A stretch of DNA of 64,000 nucleotides from contig NZ_JBIPKE010000020.1 in assembly GCF_044005705.1 (NCBI RefSeq), positions 496,001 to 560,000 on the forward strand, in the 5' to 3' direction. Source of the DNA: Marinoscillum luteum (GTDB taxonomy: Bacteria > Bacteroidota > Bacteroidia > Cytophagales > Cyclobacteriaceae). Below the pieces are notes generated by a model. It was not told the origin of the DNA, made no database searches, and saw only the letters and a program-made list of their open reading frames with translations. A program made the position numbers and the translations under genes. Below, piece after piece: positions 8,563 through 18,000 of the stretch; the first letter of the stretch is position 1; the number at the start of each line of letters is the position of its first letter.

Positions 8563-10746
8563 TTATTTCACCTTCAAATTCACAGAAACAGGAACAGACG
8601 CACCCAGTTCGAGACTTCTGCTGGTGGGCAGAGATCCGCCAACGTGTATTTTGAAATCACCCTTCTCCAGAATGGTTTCACCCTTCTCATTGACCACCTG
8701 AAGCATTTCAGGGTTTATGGTGAAGGAAATGCGCTGTGACTCACCTGCCGCAAGCTTTACCCTGCGAATGGACTGTAAAGAAAAAAGCGGAGTACTCACA
8801 CTGGCTTCTACATCCGTCACGTACAGCTGCACCACTTCCTCTACATCAAAATCCCCTTCGTTGGTCACTAGAACAGAAACCTCAGCAGACTCTCCTGACT
8901 TTATTACCGACCGGGTGACGGCAGGGGTCCCATACTTGATTTTGGAGTAGTGTAGTCCAAAGCCAAAAGGATACATCGGCTCGGCTGTCATATATTTGTA
9001 AGTTCTGCCCCTCATACTATAATCCTCATATGCTGGCAACTGATCCATGCTCTTTGGAAAAGTAATCGGCAATCGCCCGGAAGGTGAGGCTTTACCGAAA
9101 ACAATATCAGCGATGGCATTACCACCTTCCTCACCGGGATACCACACCAATAACACTGCATCGGCTATTTCGTGAACTTCCGAAAGATTCATGGGGCTTC
9201 CACCAGTGACAATGGCTATCACGGGCTTGTCATTGTCGGCTTTAAGTTTTTTCAGGTAATCAATCTGATTGGCAGGTATATCATAATCCAGGCGGTCACC
9301 ATAATGCGCGGAGGCAATGGACTCCCCTTCCTCTCCTTCAATAAATCCCGTGATCCCCATTACCATCAAAGTCGCATCTGAAGTATGTGCCACCCCAGAC
9401 GACCAGTCCACGGGATTTACATTCGGCCGATCGAGCAACGTGCCAGCTCTATAATGCACCTGACTGCCGGGAGCTACCGCAGCGGTGATGCCTTCCAAAA
9501 CCGTGACCATATCAGGGTTTACCCCGTAATAATTTCCAATGAGTGGATCGATACCAGCCGCATTGGGACCTGTGACATAGTAGCGCGACAGGTCATTGGC
9601 CAAAGGCAACACTCCATTATTTTTGAGCAAAACAATAGACTTGACGGCAGCTTCCCGTGCCAACGCCCTGTGGGCAGGGCTGTTCACCACATCCAGCGAA
9701 ATGGCATTGTATGGATTGGCATTGCTATCATCAAACATGCCCAGCTTGAACCTCGTCTCCAGCAACTTGGTAAGGGCCACATCAATAGTCTTTTCTTCGA
9801 TCAACCCCTGATTCACGGCCTCCACCAGTGCCGGGAAGGTACTCCCGCAGTTGAGGTTTACGCCACTTTCAAGCGCCAAAGCTGAAGCATCTACCTGATT
9901 TTCTACAGTGCCATGTCCATTCTCTGAATAGAAATCCACAATGGCCCAGCAGTCACTCACGATGTGCCCGTCAAAGTCCCATTCACCCCAAAGTACCTCC
10001 TGCAGCAAGTAATTATTGGCACAACAGGGTTCATCGTTGGTCCTATTGTAAGCACACATTACAGCCTCTACATCCGCCTCCACCAATGCCTTAAAAGCTG
10101 GAAGGTATGTTTCATAAAGATCCTTTTTAGAAACAACAGCATTGAACTCATGGCGCAAACGCTCCGGACCACTGTGCACCGCAAAATGCTTGGCACAAGC
10201 CGCGGTTTTCAAGTATCGGGAATCTTCTCCCTGAAGTCCTTTCACAAAGGATACCCCCAATCTGGTAGTCAAAAATGGATCTTCACCGTAAGTTTCCTGG
10301 CCGCGCCCCCACCTGGGGTCACGGAAAATATTGATGTTCGGTGTCCAAAAGGTGAGTCCATTGTATCGGTTGTAATAACCCTTTTTCAGTGATGCATTAT
10401 ACATGGCCCGAGCCTCATCAGAGATGGCTGAAGACACCCGGTAAGCCAGCTCCTCATCAAAGGTGGCTCCAAGTCCAATGGCTTGCGGAAATACCGTAGC
10501 CACACCAGACCGTCCAACTCCATGCAATGCCTCGTTCCACCATTCATAAGGAGGGATATTCAACCGTTCGATCGCGGGGCTGTTCATCATCATTTGCTGA
10601 ACCTTCTCCTCAAGAGTAAGTCTGCTCACCAAATCCTTAGCCCGGGCCGCATGGGTAAGAGAAGTTTCCAGATAATCCTGGCTTTCTGCATTGTGACTAA
10701 TGGCTGCCAGCACAATCAATAAAAAGGATGCTAATTTTTTCATCAT
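8563..10746 (-). CDS. GH3 beta-xylosidase (periplasmic exo-glycosidase)
   Basis: A 727-residue family 3 glycoside hydrolase with signal peptide about 1-22. GH3 marks are WWNEALHGVGRSG (69-81), GLTFWTPNINIFRDPRWGRGQETYGEDP (130-157), KHFAVHSGPE and nucleophile Asp265 in IVSDCWAI. The C-terminal alpha/beta sandwich (VLLKNNGVLPL) and fibronectin-III-like domain are intact and there is no T9SS tail. The WNEALHGV type is typical of bifunctional beta-xylosidase/arabinofuranosidase members. It is the first gene of the minus-strand xylan/xylose operon and diverges from GH67, so promoter signals for both lie in 10747-11112. Confidence 0.93.
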   Translation of the reverse strand: MMKKLASFLLIVLAAISHNAESQDYLETSLTHAARAKDLVSRLTLEEKVQQMMMNSPAIERLNIPPYEWWNEALHGVGRSGVATVFPQAIGLGATFDEELAYRVSSAISDEARAMYNASLKKGYYNRYNGLTFWTPNINIFRDPRWGRGQETYGEDPFLTTRLGVSFVKGLQGEDSRYLKTAACAKHFAVHSGPERLRHEFNAVVSKKDLYETYLPAFKALVEADVEAVMCAYNRTNDEPCCANNYLLQEVLWGEWDFDGHIVSDCWAIVDFYSENGHGTVENQVDASALALESGVNLNCGSTFPALVEAVNQGLIEEKTIDVALTKLLETRFKLGMFDDSNANPYNAISLDVVNSPAHRALAREAAVKSIVLLKNNGVLPLANDLSRYYVTGPNAAGIDPLIGNYYGVNPDMVTVLEGITAAVAPGSQVHYRAGTLLDRPNVNPVDWSSGVAHTSDATLMVMGITGFIEGEEGESIASAHYGDRLDYDIPANQIDYLKKLKADNDKPVIAIVTGGSPMNLSEVHEIADAVLLVWYPGEEGGNAIADIVFGKASPSGRLPITFPKSMDQLPAYEDYSMRGRTYKYMTAEPMYPFGFGLHYSKIKYGTPAVTRSVIKSGESAEVSVLVTNEGDFDVEEVVQLYVTDVEASVSTPLFSLQSIRRVKLAAGESQRISFTINPEMLQVVNEKGETILEKGDFKIHVGGSLPTSRSLELGASVPVSVNLKVK

Positions 10747-11112
10747 TAAGGGATTTAAATTTTATATGACCACCCGGATATTTTTTACTAAATATATCCC
10801 TCCCTCAACTCATTGCGGGAAAGGCTTAACAATCCGTAGGGTATTCATTAACAAACGGTGCCTACATCAACAAGAAATGCACGCTAATTCACTCTCATTT
10901 CAAGCCTCATGTGATTTAAAAATGAAGCAACATCAGCCCTGATTTCAGAGAAGCTTTAGACATTCATTGTGGCAAAGTAGCACAGATTCTTAAATTTTAA
11001 ACAATCGATTGCGTAAAAATTTCAGTTTTACCACACATCTCACTACTTTAGCCAAATAGCCGTGTTTGCAATTGTCAGATACGCGATTGATTCAACTCAA
11101 ACCAGACCCCAC
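10747..11112. other. Divergent intergenic region between the xylan/xylose operon and GH67/uxuA
   Basis: This 366-base gap separates the minus-strand operon start from the plus-strand alpha-glucuronidase and must carry both promoters. On the plus strand, TACTTTAG at 11044-11051 resembles the Bacteroidota -7 box TAnnTTTG with one mismatch, and TTTC lies about 20 bases upstream (11020-11023). That would start transcription near 11058, after the GTG at 11062 but upstream of the preferred GTG at 11113. No clear palindromic operator and no small gene were found. Confidence 0.35.
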
Positions 11113-13269
11113 GTGAAATATCTATTTAGCACTTTTTTGTTATTCGCACTTTTCATCCTTCCAGCATCAGCGGAAACAGGATATGAACTCTGGCTCAGGT
11201 ACCATAAGATCCAAAATACCGAGCTCCTCAATGGCTATCTCGGCCAAATCAAGTCGTTTAACGTAGTGGGTAGTTCGGCAACTCATGATGTGATCCGAAA
11301 TGAGTTGAGTGCTGGCTTGAGTGGTCTGCTGGGTCAGACATTCGAGCCATCCACCAGCAGCAAGGCTTCCTTGCTAGCTGGTCTATCCGATGAGCCGACT
11401 ATCGCCCAATACTTATCTGAGTCAGAGTTGACACAGCTGGGTAAAGAAGGTTATCTGGTCAAGGCCATCTCACAAAAGGAGTCATCGCGATTTCTCATCA
11501 CCGCCAAAGACCCGGTGGGCCTGCTCTATGGCACCTTTCATTTTCTGAAGCTCCTCCAAACCAACCAAAACCTGGCTTCCATTAATATTCTTGAAAACCC
11601 CAAAGTGGACATCAGAATCCTCAACCACTGGGACAATCTGGACAGAACTTCGGAGCGTGGGTATGCAGGATTTTCTATCTGGAACTGGCACAAACTTCCT
11701 GACTATCTGGATCAACGATACATTGACTATGCGCGGGCGAATGCCTCCATTGGGCTCAATGCCACGGTGCTCACCAATGTAAATGCCAATGCGTTGGTAC
11801 TCACACCTGCTTATCTGGAGAAGGTGAAGGCATTGGCCGATCTTTTCAGGCCGTATGGAATCAAAGTCTACCTGACTGCTCGCTTCAGTGCCCCCATAGA
11901 GATTGGTGGGCTGGACACAGCAGATCCACTCAACTCAGACGTGACCAATTGGTGGGAGGAAAAGGTCAAAGAAATCTATGAGCATATTCCCGATTTTGGG
12001 GGCTTTCTGGTGAAAGCCAACTCTGAGGGCCAACCCGGCCCTCAAAACTACGGTCGCTCGCATGCGGAAGGTGCCAATATGATGGCAGATGCATTGAAGC
12101 CTTTTGGTGGCGTGGTAATGTGGCGTGCTTTTGTGTACAGCAGTGAAGAGCCTGATGACCGGGCCAAACAAGCCTATTCAGAATTCAATCCTTTGGATGG
12201 CTCTTTCCGACCCAATGTTTTGGTACAGGTGAAAAATGGAGCGATTGATTTCCAACCACGAGAACCTTTTCACCCCCTTTTTGGCGCCATGCCCAAAACC
12301 CCCGTGATGATGGAGTTTCAAATCACCCAGGAGTACCTGGGTCAGGCTACCCAACTGGTCTATCTGGCCCCTATGTGGAAGGAATGCCTCGATGCTGACA
12401 CCTATGTCAACGGTCAGGGGTCAACGGTTTCTAAAGTGGTTGATGGTTCGCTACATGATTATAGTATCACCGGAATTGCCGGGGTTGCCAACACTGGTAC
12501 CGACATCAACTGGACCGGTCACCCTTTTGCGCAAGCCAACTGGTATGCCTTTGGACGCCTGGCGTGGAATCCGGATCAGACTGCCCAGCAGATCGCAGAA
12601 GATTGGATTCGAATGACGTTTAATAATCATCCAAAAACGATAGCTGCGCTAAGCGATATGATGATGAACTCCTGGGAAGCCTCCGTGAATTACATGACGC
12701 CACTGGGGCTGCATCACCTGATGGGTACGGGACATCACTACGGTCCGGCACCCTGGGTCAGTAACCTGTCCAGAGCTGACTGGACACCAGTGTATTATCA
12801 CAAGGCTGATGCCTTTGGGGTCGGGTTTGACCGATCGGAGAACGGTAGCAATGCGGTGAGCCAATACGCACCGGAAGTGGCCAAAATCTTTAATTCTAAA
12901 GACGAAATCCCGGAGAAATTCCTCCTATGGTTTCATCATGTGGGTTGGGATTTTGAAATGAACTCTGGTAGGACCCTTTGGAACGAGTTGGCCTTCCGCT
13001 ATCAGGATGGAGTGAATACCGTCAGAAAAATGCAGGAACAGTGGCAATCCGTACAACCCAAAATTGACGATGAGCGCTTCAAAAGCGTTCAAATGTTACT
13101 CACCATACAAGAAAAGGAGGCCGTCTGGTGGAAAGACGCCTCACTGAGCTACTTTCAGACTTTCTCCAAGAGACCTATTCCTGATAAGGTAGAGCCTCCA
13201 AAAAGGTCGCTGGAGTATTATCAATCTTTGAAATTCCCTTTTGCGCCGGGTATACGCCCGAGCTGGTAA
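11113..13269 (+). CDS. GH67 alpha-glucuronidase
   Basis: A protein of about 718 residues releasing (4-O-methyl)-glucuronic acid from the end of xylo-oligosaccharides. The N-terminal sandwich domain (YELWLRYHKI) precedes the barrel with VDIRILNHWDNLDRTSERGYAG, GFLVKANSEGQPGPQNYGRSHAEGANM, VVMWRAFVY and MMEFQITQEYLGQATQLVYLAPMWKE, all GH67 signatures holding the conserved acidic residues. There is no ATG near the start. The frame opens with GTG at 11062, but GTG at 11113 gives a clean signal peptide (KYLFSTFLLFALFILPASA), so it is preferred. uxuA follows after 19 bases, linking side-chain release to glucuronate catabolism. Confidence 0.93.
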   Translation: MKYLFSTFLLFALFILPASAETGYELWLRYHKIQNTELLNGYLGQIKSFNVVGSSATHDVIRNELSAGLSGLLGQTFEPSTSSKASLLAGLSDEPTIAQYLSESELTQLGKEGYLVKAISQKESSRFLITAKDPVGLLYGTFHFLKLLQTNQNLASINILENPKVDIRILNHWDNLDRTSERGYAGFSIWNWHKLPDYLDQRYIDYARANASIGLNATVLTNVNANALVLTPAYLEKVKALADLFRPYGIKVYLTARFSAPIEIGGLDTADPLNSDVTNWWEEKVKEIYEHIPDFGGFLVKANSEGQPGPQNYGRSHAEGANMMADALKPFGGVVMWRAFVYSSEEPDDRAKQAYSEFNPLDGSFRPNVLVQVKNGAIDFQPREPFHPLFGAMPKTPVMMEFQITQEYLGQATQLVYLAPMWKECLDADTYVNGQGSTVSKVVDGSLHDYSITGIAGVANTGTDINWTGHPFAQANWYAFGRLAWNPDQTAQQIAEDWIRMTFNNHPKTIAALSDMMMNSWEASVNYMTPLGLHHLMGTGHHYGPAPWVSNLSRADWTPVYYHKADAFGVGFDRSENGSNAVSQYAPEVAKIFNSKDEIPEKFLLWFHHVGWDFEMNSGRTLWNELAFRYQDGVNTVRKMQEQWQSVQPKIDDERFKSVQMLLTIQEKEAVWWKDASLSYFQTFSKRPIPDKVEPPKRSLEYYQSLKFPFAPGIRPSW

Positions 13270-13288
13270 AAGCTAAACTGAGACAACT

Positions 13289-14473
13289 ATGCATTTAATG
13301 GAACAAACCATGCGATGGTTCGGCCCCAAAGATCCGGTAAGTCTGGCGGACATCAGACAGGCAGGATGTACCGGGGTGGTCACCGCCTTGCATCAAACTC
13401 CGGTCGGGGATATATGGCCCGTGGAGGAGATAGAGATCAGAAAAAGGGAGATTGAGGCTGCCGGCATGACCTGGACAGTGATAGAAAGCCTGCCAGTACA
13501 TGAAGACATCAAAAAGCAAAGTGGGGACTACAAGCGATACATTGAAAATTACAAAGTCAGTCTTCGAAATGTTGCCACCTGCGGACTGAAGGTGGTCACC
13601 TACAATTTCATGCCCATACTCGATTGGGTGCGCACCAACCCATTTCATATCCTCCCCAATGGCTCCAGTGCCCTTCGATTTGAAAAAGCTGCTTTCATAG
13701 CCTTTGACTTGTTTCTACTGAAAAGACCAAACGCAGAAAAAGACTATACCGAAGATGAAATAAAAACTGCGAAGCAACACCTTAAGTCAATGGATGAGGC
13801 TGAAAAACAAACACTCTATAAAAATCTACTCCTGAGTCTGCCGGGCAGTGAAGAAGCATTCACACCGGAGGCAGTACTCTCAGCGCTCGAAACCTATGCC
13901 CACATAGATGCACCTAAGCTCAAAGAGCACCTGTTCCATTTCCTAAGGGAGGTGGTGCCGGTGGCAGAAGAAGTAGGCCTGAAAATGGCCATTCATCCGG
14001 ATGATCCGCCGTATTCCGTATTGGGGCTTCCCCGAATAGTCAGTACAGAGCAGGATGTCAGGGAGCTGATCGATGGTGCACCCTCACCGGCCAATGGACT
14101 GTGCTTTTGTACCGGATCTTTCGGTGCACGAGCGGATAATGACCTGGTAGGGATGCTTCAACGTCTGGGTGAGCATGTCCATTTTTTGCATTTGAGAAAT
14201 ACCAAAAGGGATGCTGATGGCAACTTTGAAGAGGCCAACCATCTGGACGGTGATACGGATATGGTGGCAGTAGTGAAAGAGGTGGTTCACCTGATGAACC
14301 GTCGCCGGATCAGCCTCCCCATGAGGCCCGATCACGGGCACCAGATGCTGGATGACCTGAAGAAAACCACTTATCCTGGCTACTCAGCCATCGGACGCCT
14401 GAAAGGTCTGGCCGAGCTGAGAGGTGTGGAACGGGCGGTGGTGTATGGATTACAACCTGACGACTTACTTTAG
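13289..14473 (+). CDS. uxuA: Mannonate dehydratase UxuA (copy 1)
   Basis: A 394-residue cytoplasmic enzyme, the usual UxuA length, converting D-mannonate to 2-keto-3-deoxygluconate. Family motifs: MRWFGPKDPVSL, GCTGVVTALHQTPVGDIW, WTVIESLPVHEDIK, MAIHPDDPP, NGLCFCTGSFGARADNDL, HFLHLRNTKRDADGNF and MRPDHGHQMLDD, with the Mn/Fe-binding His and Cys. It follows GH67 by 19 bases as a two-gene operon. A paralogue at 26172-27359 starts at the same alignment position, supporting the first ATG. Uronate isomerase UxaC, needed to reach this step from glucuronate, is not in the window. Confidence 0.95.
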   Translation: MHLMEQTMRWFGPKDPVSLADIRQAGCTGVVTALHQTPVGDIWPVEEIEIRKREIEAAGMTWTVIESLPVHEDIKKQSGDYKRYIENYKVSLRNVATCGLKVVTYNFMPILDWVRTNPFHILPNGSSALRFEKAAFIAFDLFLLKRPNAEKDYTEDEIKTAKQHLKSMDEAEKQTLYKNLLLSLPGSEEAFTPEAVLSALETYAHIDAPKLKEHLFHFLREVVPVAEEVGLKMAIHPDDPPYSVLGLPRIVSTEQDVRELIDGAPSPANGLCFCTGSFGARADNDLVGMLQRLGEHVHFLHLRNTKRDADGNFEEANHLDGDTDMVAVVKEVVHLMNRRRISLPMRPDHGHQMLDDLKKTTYPGYSAIGRLKGLAELRGVERAVVYGLQPDDLL

Positions 14474-14938
14474 GCATAATCGCACAGCTAACTTACTTAT
14501 GCCGGAGGTGGTTAGCATTGTGCTGTAGGTTTATGAGAGTTTATTATCTTTACAGAACGTGGAGTTTCTCAAAGACATATCTACCAACCTCATATCTGAT
14601 GCAATCGCATTTGGTGCAGGGGCTCTATTCAACAAACTAGCACTTTTAAAAAAAATCTAATTTCTGCCGGCGCATCCATTTTCAAGCGAGATACATCTAT
14701 ACGTTTTCATTTCATACAATCCACTTTTTAAGAGCACCTAATCAATTAGCATAGGAAAATCGCCCATAGCTTACCAATAAGCCTGGCCTTTCAATAGTGA
14801 GTATTTCGCCCAAAATAATTCTTAAGGAACTCAATAATGAAAGTAATTAGCTCATTCCATGTTTCAATTTGGCTCTGCTTACCATTCGATTGATCGTATT
14901 TCACCATTTGAATATCCATATTTATCCATTCCCATAAC
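14474..14938. other. Intergenic region after uxuA with a possible tiny reading frame
   Basis: About 465 bases with no recognisable gene. The one thing that stands out is a 33-codon frame at 14559-14660 (plus) starting GTG, with product VEFLKDISTNLISDAIAFGA... ending LLKKI. It lies seven bases after TATCTTTA (14545-14552), which resembles a -7 box. It could be a very small protein, the remnant of a longer gene, or chance. The stretch from 14661 to 14938 is AT-rich with no clear signal. Confidence 0.25.
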
Positions 14939-14939
14939 C

Positions 14940-14969
14940 AAAAAAACCGGCTCCCTTTGGAAGCCGGTT
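14940..14969 (-). terminator. Intrinsic terminator of the large T9SS surface protein gene
   Basis: On the minus strand AACCGGCT pairs with AGCCGGTT (8-bp GC-rich stem, extended by inner G-C pairs) and is followed at once by a run of seven or more T. It lies 40 bases past the stop at 15009 in the right direction. Confidence 0.85.
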
Positions 14970-15008
14970 GCTAATTAGTGGATGATCTGATCATCCGAAT
15001 TAGCTGCC

Positions 15009-18000
15009 TTAGTTTTTCTTAATCAATCGATAGACTGTGTGATCATCTCCCAAAACCCTGACCAAATAGGTGCCCTCGCTGAGCTGAGTAACATCCGTCA
15101 CCAAATTAGTAGAAGTCCGCATTTGCAGCTGACCAGCCAGGTCATAAACCTCTACCACCTTTTTCTCACTACTGCGTACTTCAAAAGACCGCTGTGTCGG
15201 GTTGGGGAAAATGCGCACCTCAGTGTTCGTTAGTCCAAGTACCTGACCAATGACCAATGTGGCCGTAGCACTCCCTTCGTAATTCACTTCATCAATCACG
15301 ACTGACACTTCATACTCACCAATGGCTGATGGTGCGGCAGAAGCTCCATCATATGTCACCACATAACTGAGCCCGGCAGGGTCAGTGGTAATGGTGGGTT
15401 CCTTCGCAGCGCCATCCACCAGATGTGCCAAATCCGAAATCTCTACCGTAGCCTGAGCCTTGAGGATGGTGAGTGTACCTTCCACATGAGTGATGGTATA
15501 ATTGGCCGCAGCTCCGGCGGATAATGAGATGGGATAGGTGCCCACGTCCGAAGAATTGGTAGCCGTGGTACCGGCCACTGGCTCAGTAGTCAATACTGAA
15601 GCATCTTCGTCATTCACAAACCCAGCGTAGGAAATCGTAAGGTCAGGCAATGCCGTCCCGTAAGCCACTGATTGATTATCGGCAGTAGCTGTGAGGGCTG
15701 CTGGGCTGATGCTGAAGGTAATTTCTGCCGAAGCATTCAAGAAGTCATCATTACCGGCCTGGGTCACCTCAATCACCACATCCCCCACTCCTGTGATACT
15801 CACAGTAGCACCTGAAACTGTCACCGGCCCACTGATGACGGCATAAGAAACATCAAGCCCTGATGAAGCCGATGCACTGAGTGCAAAGTCGGCTTCACCA
15901 TAGACTCTATCATCCACAGCGGTGACTGTGATGGTTTGTGCTTGTTTGTACGGGTTAACCGTCACCACGGCGGTCGCCGAAGCACTATTGCCATTTCCGT
16001 CCACAGCAGTCAATGTTACTGTGTTTTCACCCAAATGGGAAGCATTAAAAGTGCTGACGTCCAACGTCAACGTAACCTCCGAACACTCATCTGAAGACCC
16101 ATTATCAATGTCTGCTACAGTAATGGATGCCGTATTATCTTCTCCAAGTCTGACCGAAATATCCTTCACCACCACCTCCGGTGGAGTGATGTCTTCAACT
16201 GTGATTGTCACTTCAGTGGTCATTTGTAACTCACAGGTTGTGCATTCCAAACCAGCCACTTCGGATATCCAATCTGTAGTGGCATCCATATTCGTGAGTG
16301 CTCCATTAATCGCCGAGGGAGATAAGTCGGTTACCACAGTTCCCTCTCCTTCGTTTAGGTCAAAAAAGCCGACTGACGTCTCCGGATTTTTCAATCCACA
16401 AACATCACTTTGCAAGGCAATGGTATCTTCATCCAACGCCGTGTTCCAGAAAGCTACTTCATCGATCTGTCCACTGAAATATTCATTATTCAGTGCGCCG
16501 ATGGTCAGGTACTGGGAATTGAACAGACTGGAGCCCACACCATTCAGCGCAGAACTCTCAAGCGCACCATCCACATAAATTTTCCACGCCCCAGTGGTGA
16601 GATCAATGGTGCCCGTCACATAATGCCACGCATTGTCATTCACGGCTGTGGTGGAAGCCCCCGTGCTCTTATACCCACCGGACGCATCTCGACCATCCAA
16701 AACCACATTTCCATTGGCATTGATATACATCAGAAAGCCTCTATACCCATCATACTTACCCACCAGGTAGTTAGTAGATCCGGAATGATCAGTCTTCACC
16801 CACATGCCTATGGTCATGGCTGTGATCATATCTCTGGCATTCGTGCCTGCATTTATGTAGCCACCCATTCCATCAAAATCCAACCCCGAGCCCGCATCTC
16901 CGGCATTCATTCCGATCACATTGAAAGTAGTCGTTTGACTAAGTACTCCGGTAGCAAAATTTAAAGCTTCGCCAGATCCAGCCACCGGGCCATCCACGAT
17001 GCTGTTGTCGGCACTGTTCCTAAGGTAGTATTCAACTCCCTCTACCGAGCTACCAATACCAATGGTCGTCCCTTCTGTATCGCCCGGACAAAGTCCTGAA
17101 ACCGAACTGGTTACTGTTTCATCGGCAATCAGGGAGGTAATGGTGACGGTGGCCTCTGCACTTGCACTGTTTCCTGCTTCGTCAGTGACAGTAAGCGTAA
17201 CCGTATTTGGACCCAGATCAGCACATGAAAAACTCGTCTTATCAAGGCTGTAGGTGAGTGCAGAAGTCGCAGAGCAATTGTCCGAAGATCCATTGTCGAT
17301 GAGGTCAGCTGAGATAGATAGGATTCCTGAGCTACCCACCTGTGCTTCGATATCCTGAACCATTACAGTCGGTGCTACATCATCCCCCACGGTGATCTGG
17401 GTACTCATGATTTTATAACAATCAAAGGCACATGACACAGCCGCGTCATCTGTCTGCGCGCCTCCGTTTTTGAGCTGTGCTGGCGTACTGCTCACCAGAT
17501 CGGTGAATATGGTACCACTGACAGACTCCAAATCATAATACAATACCAAATTATCCTCTGAGCCTGAGATACATCGACCCATATCATCGGAAATAGATCG
17601 GGCGGTACGTGCTGTGTCATACACCCGGATATCATCCATCAACCCATCAAACGACTGGTAGCCTGGAAAACCAGAGTTATTCAGGTACCCAAAAGTTAAC
17701 TCACTGCCGGCACTTTTTAACGGAGGTAAAATAGTGCCACTTCCAGCTTCTACACCGTTGACCAATAACCTCACCGTAGTTCCATCAAAGGTCACTGACA
17801 GATGAGCGTATTCGCCAGAAGGCAAGGGGTTTGTACTGGTTCCAAATGTGGAGAGTGTGCCCCCATTACCTCGATTATGAACAACCGTAAACACACCGCT
17901 CTGAGTGCTTTGATAAACCTCTATGTCACTGCCGGTGGTTCCACCAGCATAGAAAATGGTATTATAAGAATTGGAAATACCACCGAGGCTTTCTTTGACC

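Noticed and set aside
14978..14994. Palindrome GGATGATC-T-GATCATCC as an attachment site
   Set aside because: No integrase, tRNA or second copy was seen; it lies just past the stop of the large surface protein gene, next to its terminator.
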